In this document: in pieces, positions 26,423 through 34,856 of the stretch
Position numbering within the stretch: the first letter of the stretch is position 1
How the letters are laid out: each line of letters begins with the position of its first letter
Source of the DNA: CAVQCT01 sp964520865
GTDB taxonomy: Bacteria; Zixibacteria; MSB-5A5; GN15; FEB-12
Direction: 5' to 3'
DNA: 64,000 nucleotides
Assembly: GCA_964520865.1 (NCBI GenBank)
Contig: CAZFOY010000014.1
Coordinates: 1 to 64,000 of the forward strand
Translations under genes and position numbers: made by a program
Notes under the pieces: model-generated
What the model was told of the DNA's origin: nothing
Database searches by the model: none
What the model saw: the letters and a program-made list of their open reading frames with translations, nothing else

Positions 26423-28546
26423 CTAACTCCCTTCGAGTTCTTGAACGGCGGCTTCAATGCTGCCAACGGACGGAGCAAATTTCAACGCCTGACGGTAGTA
26501 GAACAGCCCGGCTTCTTTCAATTTAGCTTGGTGAGCCTCTGCGTACCAGTCCTGGTAGAATTTGCCGAGTCTTGCGTTAAGATTATAATTTGTCGGAGAA
26601 AACTCAACCGCTTTTTTGAACATCGTTTCCGCCAGATCATAGTACTTATCGGCATCCGCCGCCTCGCCAAGCAACAAGTATCCCGACATATTATCGGGAT
26701 TTTGCTTCACAAACTGGATAGCCAGCTGCTTATCGAAACGTGTTGAGTCAAGTCGATATTGATTCTGCAGGGTCTCAAACAGCGATAACTTGTAGGCATC
26801 GGCCTGCCGGTTTCCGGTATGCCCCGCAATTCTGTAAAGCCGAACCTTCTTCAACCCGACGTGATAGGTCAATACGTGAACGGCCGAGTCCATCATAGCC
26901 GGGTAGTCCTCGCGAGCCCGATCCTCATTGCCTTCATCGACCAGCAGATGGGTGATCGGCAGCTTCTTGAAGAGCAGGCTGTCAGGTTTTGATACACCGA
27001 ACATATGTATGATCGTTCCGTAATCCGTATCGAGACCAAGGTCGGGACCGAACGGACCCGAAATGACGGCCGAAGGCGAAAGCAGCATCGCCAGATCCCG
27101 GCTGTTGTCACGCCCGGAGAACGACGGGCGCTCGGCCCAATATTCAAAATCCATCACTCCCTTGAAGACCACGCCGGCGATAATCAGAACGGCGATCACC
27201 TTCGGAAAGACTGGCCACAACTTGATCTTACCTCGCCGATACGCGCTGACCAGCCAGACTATGATTGCCGTGAGGACGGCACTGCCAAGTATCACGCTCC
27301 ACCTGTTGTCCTGATAGAAAACATCGGCGTCGGCGCTGCCAACTATCGAAGCATAGATCTGGCAAAACGGCACCATCATCAGAATCAGCACAAAGACCGG
27401 CCAAAGGAAGGGTATCCTCGATCGCATCCCGTCTCTGTCTTCCCGCGGCAAGAACATCCGACGCAGAATGATAGCCGCCGCGCCATAGAATGCGTAAATT
27501 ATCACCAGTTGGTAGCGAAGGGGTCGATAGTTCCAGACCATGAGGGCGCCGTAGAAACTGACAATAAGCGCCGCGATAACTACATGCCCGCTTGTGAGCC
27601 ATCCGAACCCTTCCTTCCATGATTGTTTGCGGCTGAAGTGAAAAAAGAAAATACCCAGAAAGATCGCACCCACCAGACCCGGATATACCATCCGACCGAA
27701 CAGGTGTGACTGTCCGCCGAACGAGACGAGTTTCCAGATAAAATTGTCGAACGATTCGAATCCTTCCGGAGCGCCGTAGAGGGAGAATGCCTGCTCTCCG
27801 AGATACGATGTCACCTGGCGCTTCATCGGCAGATACGAGAAGTACAGCCAGAAGACAGTCACAGCAATGAATCCGACCGCGAATCCCGCAGCGCGCACAA
27901 TCGTACGCTTCCGGTCGCCGTAAAGGAATTCGTAGACGAAATAGCAGGCGAAAGCAAACAGGAATATCAAACCGATAACCTTCCCGAAAAATATCCCCGC
28001 TGCCAGTGACAGCCCCGCAAGGACAGCGGTGAGCACTCCTCTCCCCCATACAAGCAGGGCAAGAGACAGAAATGCGAAGAATGACATGGCGTGTTCGAGA
28101 AACGGAAGCCGGCCGTAGAAAATCAGGTTGTAGTTCAGCCCCAGGAGAATTAGCAGAAGTATACCGGTGTACTTATCAGAGATTCTTCGAACAAAGAGAT
28201 AGAAAAACAGCAGCGATCCGAACGCGAAAAGCAGGCCGACCAGATGCGAACTCCAGGTACTTACGCCGAACATCTCGAAAACCGCCCACGAAACTGCGGT
28301 GACCGTTGATTTCAGAAAGAAAACGAATCGGTTATCGTGATATGGATTGAACGTCCCGCGTTCCAGATCCATCCGGGAGAAGAGCGTATATTGAGGCGGA
28401 TCGGTGTATACATCGGTCGAAACCGAGAGTCCGGTCGGTGGGTCGGCATCGAGACGATAGGCACGCATCCAGAAGAGCGCCGCCAGGATTGCAGCGACGA
28501 TCACCCACTCGAAATACGGTTGGGTCCATGGTTTCGACTCAGCCAA
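26423..28546 (-). CDS. GT-C (PMT/ArnT-like) glycosyltransferase with C-terminal TPR
   Basis: A 707-residue membrane protein. Residues 12-460 carry about eleven to twelve spans, and the first outer loop has an acidic pair (STDVYTDPPQY) of the kind used by GT-C enzymes that transfer sugars from polyprenyl-phosphate donors. The last ~130 residues are soluble and TPR-like (ADKYYDLAETMFKKAVEFSPTNYNLNARLG). Its start overlaps the end of the sugar aminotransferase gene by 8 bp. A protein or lipid glycosylation role is likely. The TPR tail may recruit a partner. Confidence 0.82.
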   Translation of the reverse strand: MAESKPWTQPYFEWVIVAAILAALFWMRAYRLDADPPTGLSVSTDVYTDPPQYTLFSRMDLERGTFNPYHDNRFVFFLKSTVTAVSWAVFEMFGVSTWSSHLVGLLFAFGSLLFFYLFVRRISDKYTGILLLILLGLNYNLIFYGRLPFLEHAMSFFAFLSLALLVWGRGVLTAVLAGLSLAAGIFFGKVIGLIFLFAFACYFVYEFLYGDRKRTIVRAAGFAVGFIAVTVFWLYFSYLPMKRQVTSYLGEQAFSLYGAPEGFESFDNFIWKLVSFGGQSHLFGRMVYPGLVGAIFLGIFFFHFSRKQSWKEGFGWLTSGHVVIAALIVSFYGALMVWNYRPLRYQLVIIYAFYGAAAIILRRMFLPREDRDGMRSRIPFLWPVFVLILMMVPFCQIYASIVGSADADVFYQDNRWSVILGSAVLTAIIVWLVSAYRRGKIKLWPVFPKVIAVLIIAGVVFKGVMDFEYWAERPSFSGRDNSRDLAMLLSPSAVISGPFGPDLGLDTDYGTIIHMFGVSKPDSLLFKKLPITHLLVDEGNEDRAREDYPAMMDSAVHVLTYHVGLKKVRLYRIAGHTGNRQADAYKLSLFETLQNQYRLDSTRFDKQLAIQFVKQNPDNMSGYLLLGEAADADKYYDLAETMFKKAVEFSPTNYNLNARLGKFYQDWYAEAHQAKLKEAGLFYYRQALKFAPSVGSIEAAVQELEGS

Positions 28547-29639
28547 AGAACCTCTTCACTTTGTCGGCCACGAACGCAATCTGCTCCTCGGACATTTCCG
28601 GATAGATCGGCAGCGAGAGGATCTCATCGGCCAGTTTCTCCGTGACCGGGAAGTCTCCCTCTCGGTAGTCGAGGAAATCAAGTGCCTTCTGAAGATGATT
28701 CGGTACCGGGTAGTGTATAAGGGTCACGATCCCATTCTCTTTCAGATATGCCTGCAGTTTGTCGCGTCGCTCGGTTTCTATTACGTACAAGTGAAATACC
28801 TGAAGATAGTCGTCGTGAAGGGACGGTGTTTTTACCGGGACGCCGGCAAGCAGTCTATTGTAAGTTGCGGCCACCCGATTGCGTTCCTTGTTCCAGGTCT
28901 CCAGATGCTTGAGCTTAACTCCCAAAACGGCACCCTGAATTCCCTCCATACGGGCATTGTATCCGATCATGGCGTGATAGTACTTCCGGTCAGAACCATG
29001 GTCGCGGAGCATCCTGAGCTTTTTCGCGGCACGTTCATTCCGGGTGACAATCGCCCCGCCTTCGCCGTAAGCTCCCAGGTTCTTGCCCGGGTAGAAAGAG
29101 AACGCTCCCATCCGTCCCATCGAACCTGCAACATGTCCTTTGTATCGCGCTCCGTGCGCCTGGGCACAATCCTCGAACACCGTCACTCCGTGGGTCCGGG
29201 CTATATTGAGAATCGGATCCATATCGGCCGTTCGGCCGTACAGGTGCACCGGAATAATGACTTTCGTGCGCGGGGAAAGCGCCATTTTAAGCAGGATCGG
29301 ATCAAGGTTGCGGGAGTCGGGATCAACGTCGACCAGCACCGGTCTCGCCCCGGCGTGGATGATGGCGGCAACAGTGGCGATGAATGTGTTGGCGGCTGTA
29401 ATCACCTCGTCGCCCGGGCCGACATCAAGCGCCTTCAGTCCCAAAAGCAAGGCGTTCGTTCCGTTGTTCACCGCCACGCAATGCGAGCACTCGCAGTATG
29501 AAGCGAATTCGCTTTCAAAATCGGCAACCGCCGGTCCGAGGGTGAAGGCACAACTGTCGATAACTTTCTGAATGGCAGCGTCAACTTCGGGTTGGATAGA
29601 CCGATACTGAGCCTGAAGATCAAGGTATTTTATATCCAT
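28539..29639 (-). CDS. DegT/DnrJ/EryC1/StrS-family sugar aminotransferase
   Basis: A 366-residue PLP enzyme that aminates keto-sugar nucleotides to make aminodeoxy sugars for surface glycans. The N-terminus (MDIKYLDLQAQY), NNGTNALLLGL, DVDPDSRNLD, EDCAQAHGA and the PLP lysine in SFYPGKNLGA are all characteristic. The ATG has AAGGAAC upstream and a strong promoter about 25 bp beyond. It is the first gene of the long envelope series that runs down to about 13242. The exact sugar is unknown. Confidence 0.92.
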   Translation of the reverse strand: MDIKYLDLQAQYRSIQPEVDAAIQKVIDSCAFTLGPAVADFESEFASYCECSHCVAVNNGTNALLLGLKALDVGPGDEVITAANTFIATVAAIIHAGARPVLVDVDPDSRNLDPILLKMALSPRTKVIIPVHLYGRTADMDPILNIARTHGVTVFEDCAQAHGARYKGHVAGSMGRMGAFSFYPGKNLGAYGEGGAIVTRNERAAKKLRMLRDHGSDRKYYHAMIGYNARMEGIQGAVLGVKLKHLETWNKERNRVAATYNRLLAGVPVKTPSLHDDYLQVFHLYVIETERRDKLQAYLKENGIVTLIHYPVPNHLQKALDFLDYREGDFPVTEKLADEILSLPIYPEMSEEQIAFVADKVKRFFG

Positions 29640-29662
29640 AGAAGTTCCTTTGTAAGGCCTGT

Positions 29663-29691
29663 AAGATAGACGAATAGGCAGCTAAAGTCAA
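29663..29691 (-). promoter_or_regulatory. Promoter of the envelope gene series
   Basis: On the minus strand TTGACT, 17 bp, TATCTT, directly upstream of the sugar aminotransferase. The predicted start point lies some 15-20 bp before the ATG. The rest of the 101-bp gap (29640-29740) shows nothing else. Confidence 0.6.
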
Positions 29692-29740
29692 GCCGGGCGG
29701 ACAGCCGTGGGCAGGCTATAATCCGTAGAGGGGAAATAAG

Positions 29741-31096
29741 TTAAGAGGATCGCACCAGGGCCAGCTCGTCCCAGCTGGTGGTGTAGCGAGGAGAACGAAG
29801 CTCACACCTGGTTTGCCACCTCTGGTTGTGCCCCTGTGCCGCGTATTTCAACGTTCCCGAACCCATCTGGGCGTTGAGATCGTCAATCGTTCTTAGCAGC
29901 CGGTCACGACGGCCTCGATTCAGCGAGTCAAACAAGTTCGCCTGCACAGCTTCGGAAGGGACAATATTGTCGAGCCGGACGCCGGCCTTCTGGTAGCGGT
30001 ATCCTTCGCGAAAGATCTTCCGCAACCCGGCATGAGCATAGTGAATCAGCTCGCCGGTATCGTTGCACGCTTGAGGAAGGTGCATAGTCGTGGAATTGGA
30101 GTATCGGCGATCGGCTTTCAGAAACGGACTGGTATGAATGAAGACTGAGATCGACCCGGTCGCAGATTTCTGGTCGCGAAGCTTCTCCGCCGCGATACAA
30201 ACGAACGAAGCTACCGCCTGCTCCAGCGCCTCCAGCGTTTCGACCCGATTTCCGAACGAACGGGACGAGACAATCCCTTTGCGCGGCTCGATCTCATCGA
30301 CCAGATCGTAGCAGGCCAGCCCTTTGAGCTCGGCCGTGGTTCGAAGACCACAGACTCCCATCTTGTTCCTGATCGCAACGCTGTCGGCATCGCGAAGCAT
30401 CTTTGCGTTCGTTATCCCCAGCTTCACCAACTTCTCGGCACTCGCTCGGCCAACCCCCCAGATATCTATCACGGGGGTCTTTGCCAACGCCCTGTCCATA
30501 TACGGAGAGTCCACCAGATTCAGGACGCCGCCCGACTTTTCCGATTTCTTGGCGAGATGATTCGCAAGTTTCGCCAGCGTTTTGGTTCGGGCGATGCCGA
30601 CTGAAACGGGAATGCCGGTCCACTGAAGAACGGTGGCTCTGATTGCCTGAGCAAATTCCTCCAGACTGGCGTAACCGTGGATATGTTCGCATCCGGCCAG
30701 ATTAAGGAACGCTTCATCGATCGAATAGACCTCAATCTGCGGAGTGCACCCGGCCAACGTCGACATGACCCTCGAAGACATATCGCCGTAAAGCGTATAG
30801 TTGCTGGAAAAGACCCGCACATGATTCTTTTCGATTATCTCTTTGTACTTGAAGAACGGCTCCCCCATACCCACACCGAGCGCCTTCACTTCGTTGGAAC
30901 GGGCCACAATGCACCCGTCATTATTTGACAGGACAACCACCGGCTTGTGACGAAGCGATGGATCGAAAACCCGTTCGCAGGAAACATAAAAGTTGTTGCA
31001 ATCGATCAGGGCAAAACATCTGCTGGTGGCGTCTGCCGGAACTTCGATCTCGGTTCCGGGAATGTGAAGTCGCGTAGTTGCGTCCGTTTTCGACAT
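29741..31096 (-). CDS. umuC: Translesion DNA polymerase V catalytic subunit UmuC
   Basis: A 451-residue Y-family polymerase that copies damaged DNA with UmuD'. The catalytic acids are in ALIDCNNFYVSCE (Asp32) and VYSIDEAFLN. The little-finger region and a beta-clamp-type motif, QANLF (residues 385-389), are present. The protein has about 26 residues before the normal start of the family, ending in CF-ALID; that extension is not disrupted and its role is unknown. It follows umuD by 16 bp. Confidence 0.95.
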   Translation of the reverse strand: MSKTDATTRLHIPGTEIEVPADATSRCFALIDCNNFYVSCERVFDPSLRHKPVVVLSNNDGCIVARSNEVKALGVGMGEPFFKYKEIIEKNHVRVFSSNYTLYGDMSSRVMSTLAGCTPQIEVYSIDEAFLNLAGCEHIHGYASLEEFAQAIRATVLQWTGIPVSVGIARTKTLAKLANHLAKKSEKSGGVLNLVDSPYMDRALAKTPVIDIWGVGRASAEKLVKLGITNAKMLRDADSVAIRNKMGVCGLRTTAELKGLACYDLVDEIEPRKGIVSSRSFGNRVETLEALEQAVASFVCIAAEKLRDQKSATGSISVFIHTSPFLKADRRYSNSTTMHLPQACNDTGELIHYAHAGLRKIFREGYRYQKAGVRLDNIVPSEAVQANLFDSLNRGRRDRLLRTIDDLNAQMGSGTLKYAAQGHNQRWQTRCELRSPRYTTSWDELALVRSS

Positions 31097-31112
31097 AAGA
31101 TCAGAACTTTCA

Positions 31113-31505
31113 CTATACCGGATGAATCACCGTAGTTACCACACCCCAGATTTCAAGCTCCGTTTCGTCTGGAATCTCGATTGGTTGATAATCCGGGTTC
31201 TCCGGCATGAGCAGTATCTTACCGTCGGCTTTGCGGAGCCGCTTCACCGTCAACTGACCATCGACGATGGCTATCACGATCTTCCGGTCGATCGGCTCGA
31301 CAGCGCGGTCAACAATCAGAATATCTCCGTGGTGGATTCCCGCCCCGATCATAGAGTCACCGTCTACCCGGACAAAGAACGTTGCCACCGGGTGTCGGAT
31401 CAGAAACTCGTTGAGATCAAGATTCCGCTCAAGATAATCGTCGGCGGGGGACGGAAACCCGGCCGCCACCTTTCCGGACGCTATTGGTATTTTTTCTTCT
31501 GCCAT
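31113..31505 (-). CDS. umuD: UmuD, LexA-like self-cleaving subunit of polymerase V
   Basis: A 130-residue S24-family protein. The cleavage site A15-G16, the nucleophile Ser51 (DGDSM) and the base Lys88 (LTVKRL) are in place, so RecA-stimulated self-cleavage to UmuD' is expected. There is no DNA-binding domain, which separates it from LexA. The ATG has GGAG upstream. Upstream on the minus strand TAAAAT resembles a -10, but I find no recognised SOS box (see rejected items). Confidence 0.94.
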   Translation of the reverse strand: MAEEKIPIASGKVAAGFPSPADDYLERNLDLNEFLIRHPVATFFVRVDGDSMIGAGIHHGDILIVDRAVEPIDRKIVIAIVDGQLTVKRLRKADGKILLMPENPDYQPIEIPDETELEIWGVVTTVIHPV

Positions 31506-31642
31506 ATTCTCCGCTGGCTCTCAGGGCACCTTACCGTATACCCGGCTTTCTGCCCATAACTCTTTCCTGATTTTAGTATGCTTCCCCGTGAGGAAAAGTG
31601 GAATCACATATTCATGAAAATGAGGACCGCGAGAACAAAAGT

Positions 31643-31672
31643 AATCCGCCCCTCCGTTCAGAAGGGCGGATT
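31643..31672 (-). terminator. Terminator of the pyrRBC operon
   Basis: On the minus strand AATCCGCCC, a 12-nt loop, GGGCGGATT, then ACTTTTGTTC. It lies 36 bp after the pyrC stop and separates pyrRBC from umuDC. The U tract is short and offset by two bases. Confidence 0.65.
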
Positions 31673-31707
31673 GTAGATTGTCGGAGTCAAGGCCGGATTG
31701 TAGCCTG

Positions 31708-33021
31708 CTATTGCTGAAAGACGATTCGGCCGTCGAGTATTGTCATCAACACCTGGCCCGAGAGCTTCCATCCGACATACGGTGAGTTCTTTGAACGCGA
31801 CCGGAACTTGTCGGCCTTAACAGTCCACTTCTTTTCCGGATCGATGATCGTAATATCCGCCGCCGTTCCTTCTTCGAGCGTCCCTCCCGGCAGATTCAAA
31901 ATCCGGGCCGGGTTGGCGGTCATTTTACGCACCGCGTCCGCCCAGCTCAGGAGGCTCTTGTCGATCAGGTAGGTCTTGACCAGTCCCAGAGTGGTCTCAA
32001 GGCCGATCATCCCGGCAGGCGCCATATCGAACTCACAGTCTTTGTCTTCTTCGGAATGCGGAGCATGGTCTGAAGCGATGCAGTCGATCGTTCCGTCGAC
32101 CAGCCCCTCGATCACCGCATCGCGGTCGCTCGCCGTACGCAACGGCGGGTTCACGCGGAGATTCGTGTTGAACTCCTTCCCTATCTCCTCGTCGGTCAGG
32201 ATCAAATGGTGGGGACAGGCTTCGGCCGTCACATTCACTCCTTCGCGTTTGGCCTGACGGATCGCCTCAACCGCACCCTTTGTTGACACGTGCTGAATGT
32301 GAAGCCGTCCGCCGGTGAATCGACAGAGCGCTATATCCCTGAGCACCGCGATCTCCTCCGCTACCGCAGGAGCGCCCTTCATTCCGAGGCGCGTCGACTG
32401 GTACGATTCGTTCATAACACCGCCGGCACAGAGGTCCTTGTCTTCGGCGTGCTGAAGGACCGGGATGTCGAACATGCGGGAGTATTCGAGAGCACGACGC
32501 ATGATATCCGGGTTCTGAACGTAGTGACCATCGTCAGTGATCGCTACCGCTCCGACTTTTACCAGATCGCCGATCTCCGAAAGCTCTTTTCCGTCGATAT
32601 TCTTCGTTATCGCACCGACCACATACACGCGCGCATCGGCGTTCTTGGCGCGATCCTGCACGAACTTAACCGTTTCCTGATTGTCTATTCTCGGACTCGT
32701 GTTGGGCATACAGCAGACCGACGTGAATCCGCCTGCCGCCGCTGCCCGACATCCCGTCTCCACCGTCTCGGCGTCTTCCCTTCCCGGCTCCCGGAGATGA
32801 ACGTGGATATCGATAAGTCCGGGGACAACCAGTTTATCGGTTGTGTCTATCACCTGCGAAGGATCAAGGGTCTTGATCTCCTTCTCGACTGAGGCCGAAG
32901 GTGTCGCCACTTTGCTGATCAGTCCGTCCTTGACGAAAATATAAGCGTCTTTGCCAAAACCGAGTGTCGGGTCGATCACTCGCCCACCCTTCAGCACTAA
33001 ATCGTATTTCTTGCTTGCCAT
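31708..33021 (-). CDS. pyrC: Dihydroorotase
   Basis: A 437-residue amidohydrolase of the class I (PyrC/AllB-like) type that closes carbamoyl-aspartate to dihydroorotate. The metal-binding VPGLIDIHVHLREPG, the EDKDLCAGG and HVST segments and ASDHAPHS are visible. The frame runs on to 33126, but those 35 residues overlap pyrB and look non-coding; the ATG at 33021 sits 4 bp from the pyrB stop. Third gene of pyrR-pyrB-pyrC. Confidence 0.95.
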   Translation of the reverse strand: MASKKYDLVLKGGRVIDPTLGFGKDAYIFVKDGLISKVATPSASVEKEIKTLDPSQVIDTTDKLVVPGLIDIHVHLREPGREDAETVETGCRAAAAGGFTSVCCMPNTSPRIDNQETVKFVQDRAKNADARVYVVGAITKNIDGKELSEIGDLVKVGAVAITDDGHYVQNPDIMRRALEYSRMFDIPVLQHAEDKDLCAGGVMNESYQSTRLGMKGAPAVAEEIAVLRDIALCRFTGGRLHIQHVSTKGAVEAIRQAKREGVNVTAEACPHHLILTDEEIGKEFNTNLRVNPPLRTASDRDAVIEGLVDGTIDCIASDHAPHSEEDKDCEFDMAPAGMIGLETTLGLVKTYLIDKSLLSWADAVRKMTANPARILNLPGGTLEEGTAADITIIDPEKKWTVKADKFRSRSKNSPYVGWKLSGQVLMTILDGRIVFQQ

Positions 33022-33025
33022 AACC

Positions 33026-33961
33026 TTACTCTTCTCCCTCCTTCCGACCGGACAGGAGGTACAGCACGGCCATACGTACCGCCTGACCGTTGGTAACCTG
33101 CTCCAGAATGACCGAGTGATCGCCATCGGCCACGTCGCTGGTGATTTCTACCCCGCGATTAATCGGCCCGGGGTGCATAATCGTGTAGTTCTTGTTCAGC
33201 AGTTTGAGCCGTTCGCGGTTTATGCCAAAGAGATTCGTGTATTCACGTTGCGAAGGAAACATGCCGGACTGCTGCCGCTCGAGCTGAATCCGCATGACGT
33301 TGACGACATCGGCTCCATCCAGAGCTTCATCGACATTCGTGTAGAGATCGCACCCGAACTTCTCGGACTCGTAAGGAAGCAATGTCGAAGGTCCGCAAAG
33401 CGCAACCGACGCTCCCAGCGTTTTCAATCCCCAGATGTTCGATCGGATAACCCGCGAGTGCTTTACATCGCCGATCAGGACAACCCTGAGTCCCTTGATC
33501 TTCCCGTATTTTTTCCAGATCGTGTACATGTCGAGCAATGCCTGAGTCGGATGTTCATGCGCGCCGTCGCCGGCGTTGATGATATTCGCATCCATACATT
33601 GAGTAAGAAAGTACGGTACGCCGGCGGAACTGTGTCGCACCACCACCATATCGATTTTCATCGCTTCGATATTCTGCACCGTGTCGCGAAGCGATTCTCC
33701 TTTTTTCACCGATGACGTCGAAGTCGAGAAATTAATAGTATCCGCCGACAGACGTTTTTCGGCCAGTTCAAACGATATCCGCGTGCGGGTAGAAGGTTCG
33801 TAAAAGAGATTCAGCACGGTGATTCCGCGAAGAGTCGGTACTTTCTTGATCGTACGGTCGATAACCTCGCGAAAGGAATCGGTCGTCTTCAGAATCAGCA
33901 TCAGGTCATCGGCCGGGACTCCTTCCAACCCGAGCAGATGCCGTGAATGCAGTCCGTTCAT
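33026..33961 (-). CDS. pyrB: Aspartate carbamoyltransferase catalytic subunit
   Basis: A 311-residue transcarbamylase that makes carbamoyl-aspartate, the committed step of pyrimidine synthesis. The carbamoyl-phosphate loop STRTR (57-61), HPTQALLDMYT and HPGPINRGVEI are intact. No pyrI regulatory chain follows. The start overlaps the pyrR stop by 4 bp (ATGA), so translation is coupled. Confidence 0.96.
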   Translation of the reverse strand: MNGLHSRHLLGLEGVPADDLMLILKTTDSFREVIDRTIKKVPTLRGITVLNLFYEPSTRTRISFELAEKRLSADTINFSTSTSSVKKGESLRDTVQNIEAMKIDMVVVRHSSAGVPYFLTQCMDANIINAGDGAHEHPTQALLDMYTIWKKYGKIKGLRVVLIGDVKHSRVIRSNIWGLKTLGASVALCGPSTLLPYESEKFGCDLYTNVDEALDGADVVNVMRIQLERQQSGMFPSQREYTNLFGINRERLKLLNKNYTIMHPGPINRGVEITSDVADGDHSVILEQVTNGQAVRMAVLYLLSGRKEGEE

Positions 33962-34569
33962 TTCTTCCCTCCTTTCGCCTTGCTCTTCGCCGGCTTCTTC
34001 GCACCGGAGGATTTTGCTCTCGCTTCACGCCCTGCCCGCTGGATGAACACTTTCTCGTCCCCTTCTTTCTCTTTCACATGAAGCACCACCTGGTCTTCCT
34101 TGGCGGTAGGGATGTTCACCCCCACGAAATCCGCCTTAATCGGCAGTTCGCGGTGTCCGCGATCGATCAGAACGGCAAGCTGTATCGTGCGCGGCCGTCC
34201 GAAATCGACTATTTGGTCGAGCGCCGCCCGGACAGTCCTGCCGGTGAACAGTACGTCGTCTACCAGGATGACATTCTTGTCGACGACATCGAACAGGATC
34301 TCCGTGCGCTGAACAATTGGCTGATCCAGCTTCGAATGAACATCGTCGCGGTACAAGCCGATATCCATCAGCCCGACCGGGACTTTCACCCCCTCCAGTT
34401 CGCCGATAATCCGGGCGATCCGGCGGGCAAGTATAGCACCCCGCGTAATGATCCCGATTACAACCAGCGATTTCGGTTCCGGATTGCTTTCGAGAATCTC
34501 GTGCGCTATTCTGGTCAGCGCGCGGTTTATCTTCTTCTCATCGAGGATGAGATCTGAGTCATTAGTCAA
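33958..34569 (-). CDS. pyrR: PyrR regulator / uracil phosphoribosyltransferase
   Basis: A 203-residue PRTase-fold protein with the PRPP loop VILVDDVLFTGRT (100-112). PyrR proteins bind pyr mRNA when UMP is high and often have weak uracil phosphoribosyltransferase activity. The start is TTG with an excellent GGAGG six bases upstream. The C-terminus carries a Lys/Ala-rich tail of about 20 residues (AKSSGAKKPAKSKAK), which is longer and more basic than usual and could aid RNA binding. It heads pyrR-pyrB-pyrC downstream of the leader elements at 34562-34747. Confidence 0.94.
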   Translation of the reverse strand: MTNDSDLILDEKKINRALTRIAHEILESNPEPKSLVVIGIITRGAILARRIARIIGELEGVKVPVGLMDIGLYRDDVHSKLDQPIVQRTEILFDVVDKNVILVDDVLFTGRTVRAALDQIVDFGRPRTIQLAVLIDRGHRELPIKADFVGVNIPTAKEDQVVLHVKEKEGDEKVFIQRAGREARAKSSGAKKPAKSKAKGGKK

Positions 34570-34666
34570 CAGTGACCTCCAGGATATGTATATGCGTTCG
34601 AAAACGATCTGACTCGTGTCGTGGTGAAAGCTTTGTAGATATGGGAAAAGGCAGAATTTCGTTCAT
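34562..34666 (-). CDS. Probable pyr leader ORF, 34 codons, coupled to pyrR
   Basis: The ATG at 34666 has AAAAGG upstream at good spacing. The frame starts MNEILPFPISTK and ends ILEVTVD, with its TAA (34562-34564) overlapping the TTG region of pyrR. The GGAGG of pyrR lies within it. Its own ribosome site is the 3' arm of the hairpin at 34673-34707. The geometry suggests that reading of this ORF controls access to pyrR. I know no homologue; whether the peptide itself matters is unclear. Confidence 0.5.
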   Translation of the reverse strand: MNEILPFPISTKLSPRHESDRFRTHIHILEVTVD

Positions 34667-34672
34667 ATTGTT

Positions 34673-34707
34673 ACCTTTTGCGGCCTCGCCGGACCGCTTT
34701 AAAAGGT
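34673..34707 (-). promoter_or_regulatory. PyrR-binding-loop-like hairpin in the pyr leader
   Basis: In RNA sense the outer stem ACCUUUU/AAAAGGU and the inner stem GCGG-U-CC/GG-CCGC close a GGCGA loop. The core UCCGGCGAGGC resembles the known PyrR-loop consensus UCC-N-G-N-GAGGC. The 3' arm contains the Shine-Dalgarno of the leader ORF, and no U tract follows. This fits translational repression, as described for mycobacterial pyrR, rather than attenuation of transcription. Confidence 0.6.
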
Positions 34708-34719
34708 TAGTGTCCGCTG

Positions 34720-34747
34720 AGTATAACAGATTGTCCGGGGCTGTCAA
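34720..34747 (-). promoter_or_regulatory. Promoter of the pyrRBC operon
   Basis: On the minus strand a consensus TTGACA, 16 bp, TATACT. The predicted start near 34712 gives a leader of about 145 nt before pyrR, beginning just upstream of the hairpin. The assembly gap begins 9 bp beyond the -35. Confidence 0.75.
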
Positions 34748-34756
34748 GTAAGGCCG

Positions 34757-34856
34757 NNNNNNNNNNNNNNNNNNNNNNNNNNNNNNNNNNNNNNNNNNNN
34801 NNNNNNNNNNNNNNNNNNNNNNNNNNNNNNNNNNNNNNNNNNNNNNNNNNNNNNNN
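34757..34856. other. Assembly gap, 100 N
   Basis: Exactly 100 N, the conventional filler for a scaffold gap of unknown length. Any reading frame drawn across it is meaningless. The 3' end of the ECF-type ATPase gene and anything between it and the pyr promoter are missing. Confidence 0.99.

Noticed and set aside
31506..31640. Possible SOS box before umuD (GAACAAAAGTAAT near 31633)
   Set aside because: The second half-site does not match any known LexA consensus. The segment is better explained as the tail of the pyrC terminator.
34757..34856. GLT-ending C-terminus of the ABC ATPase
   Set aside because: The stop codon lies beyond the 100 N gap, in the pyr promoter region. The true end of the gene is unknown.
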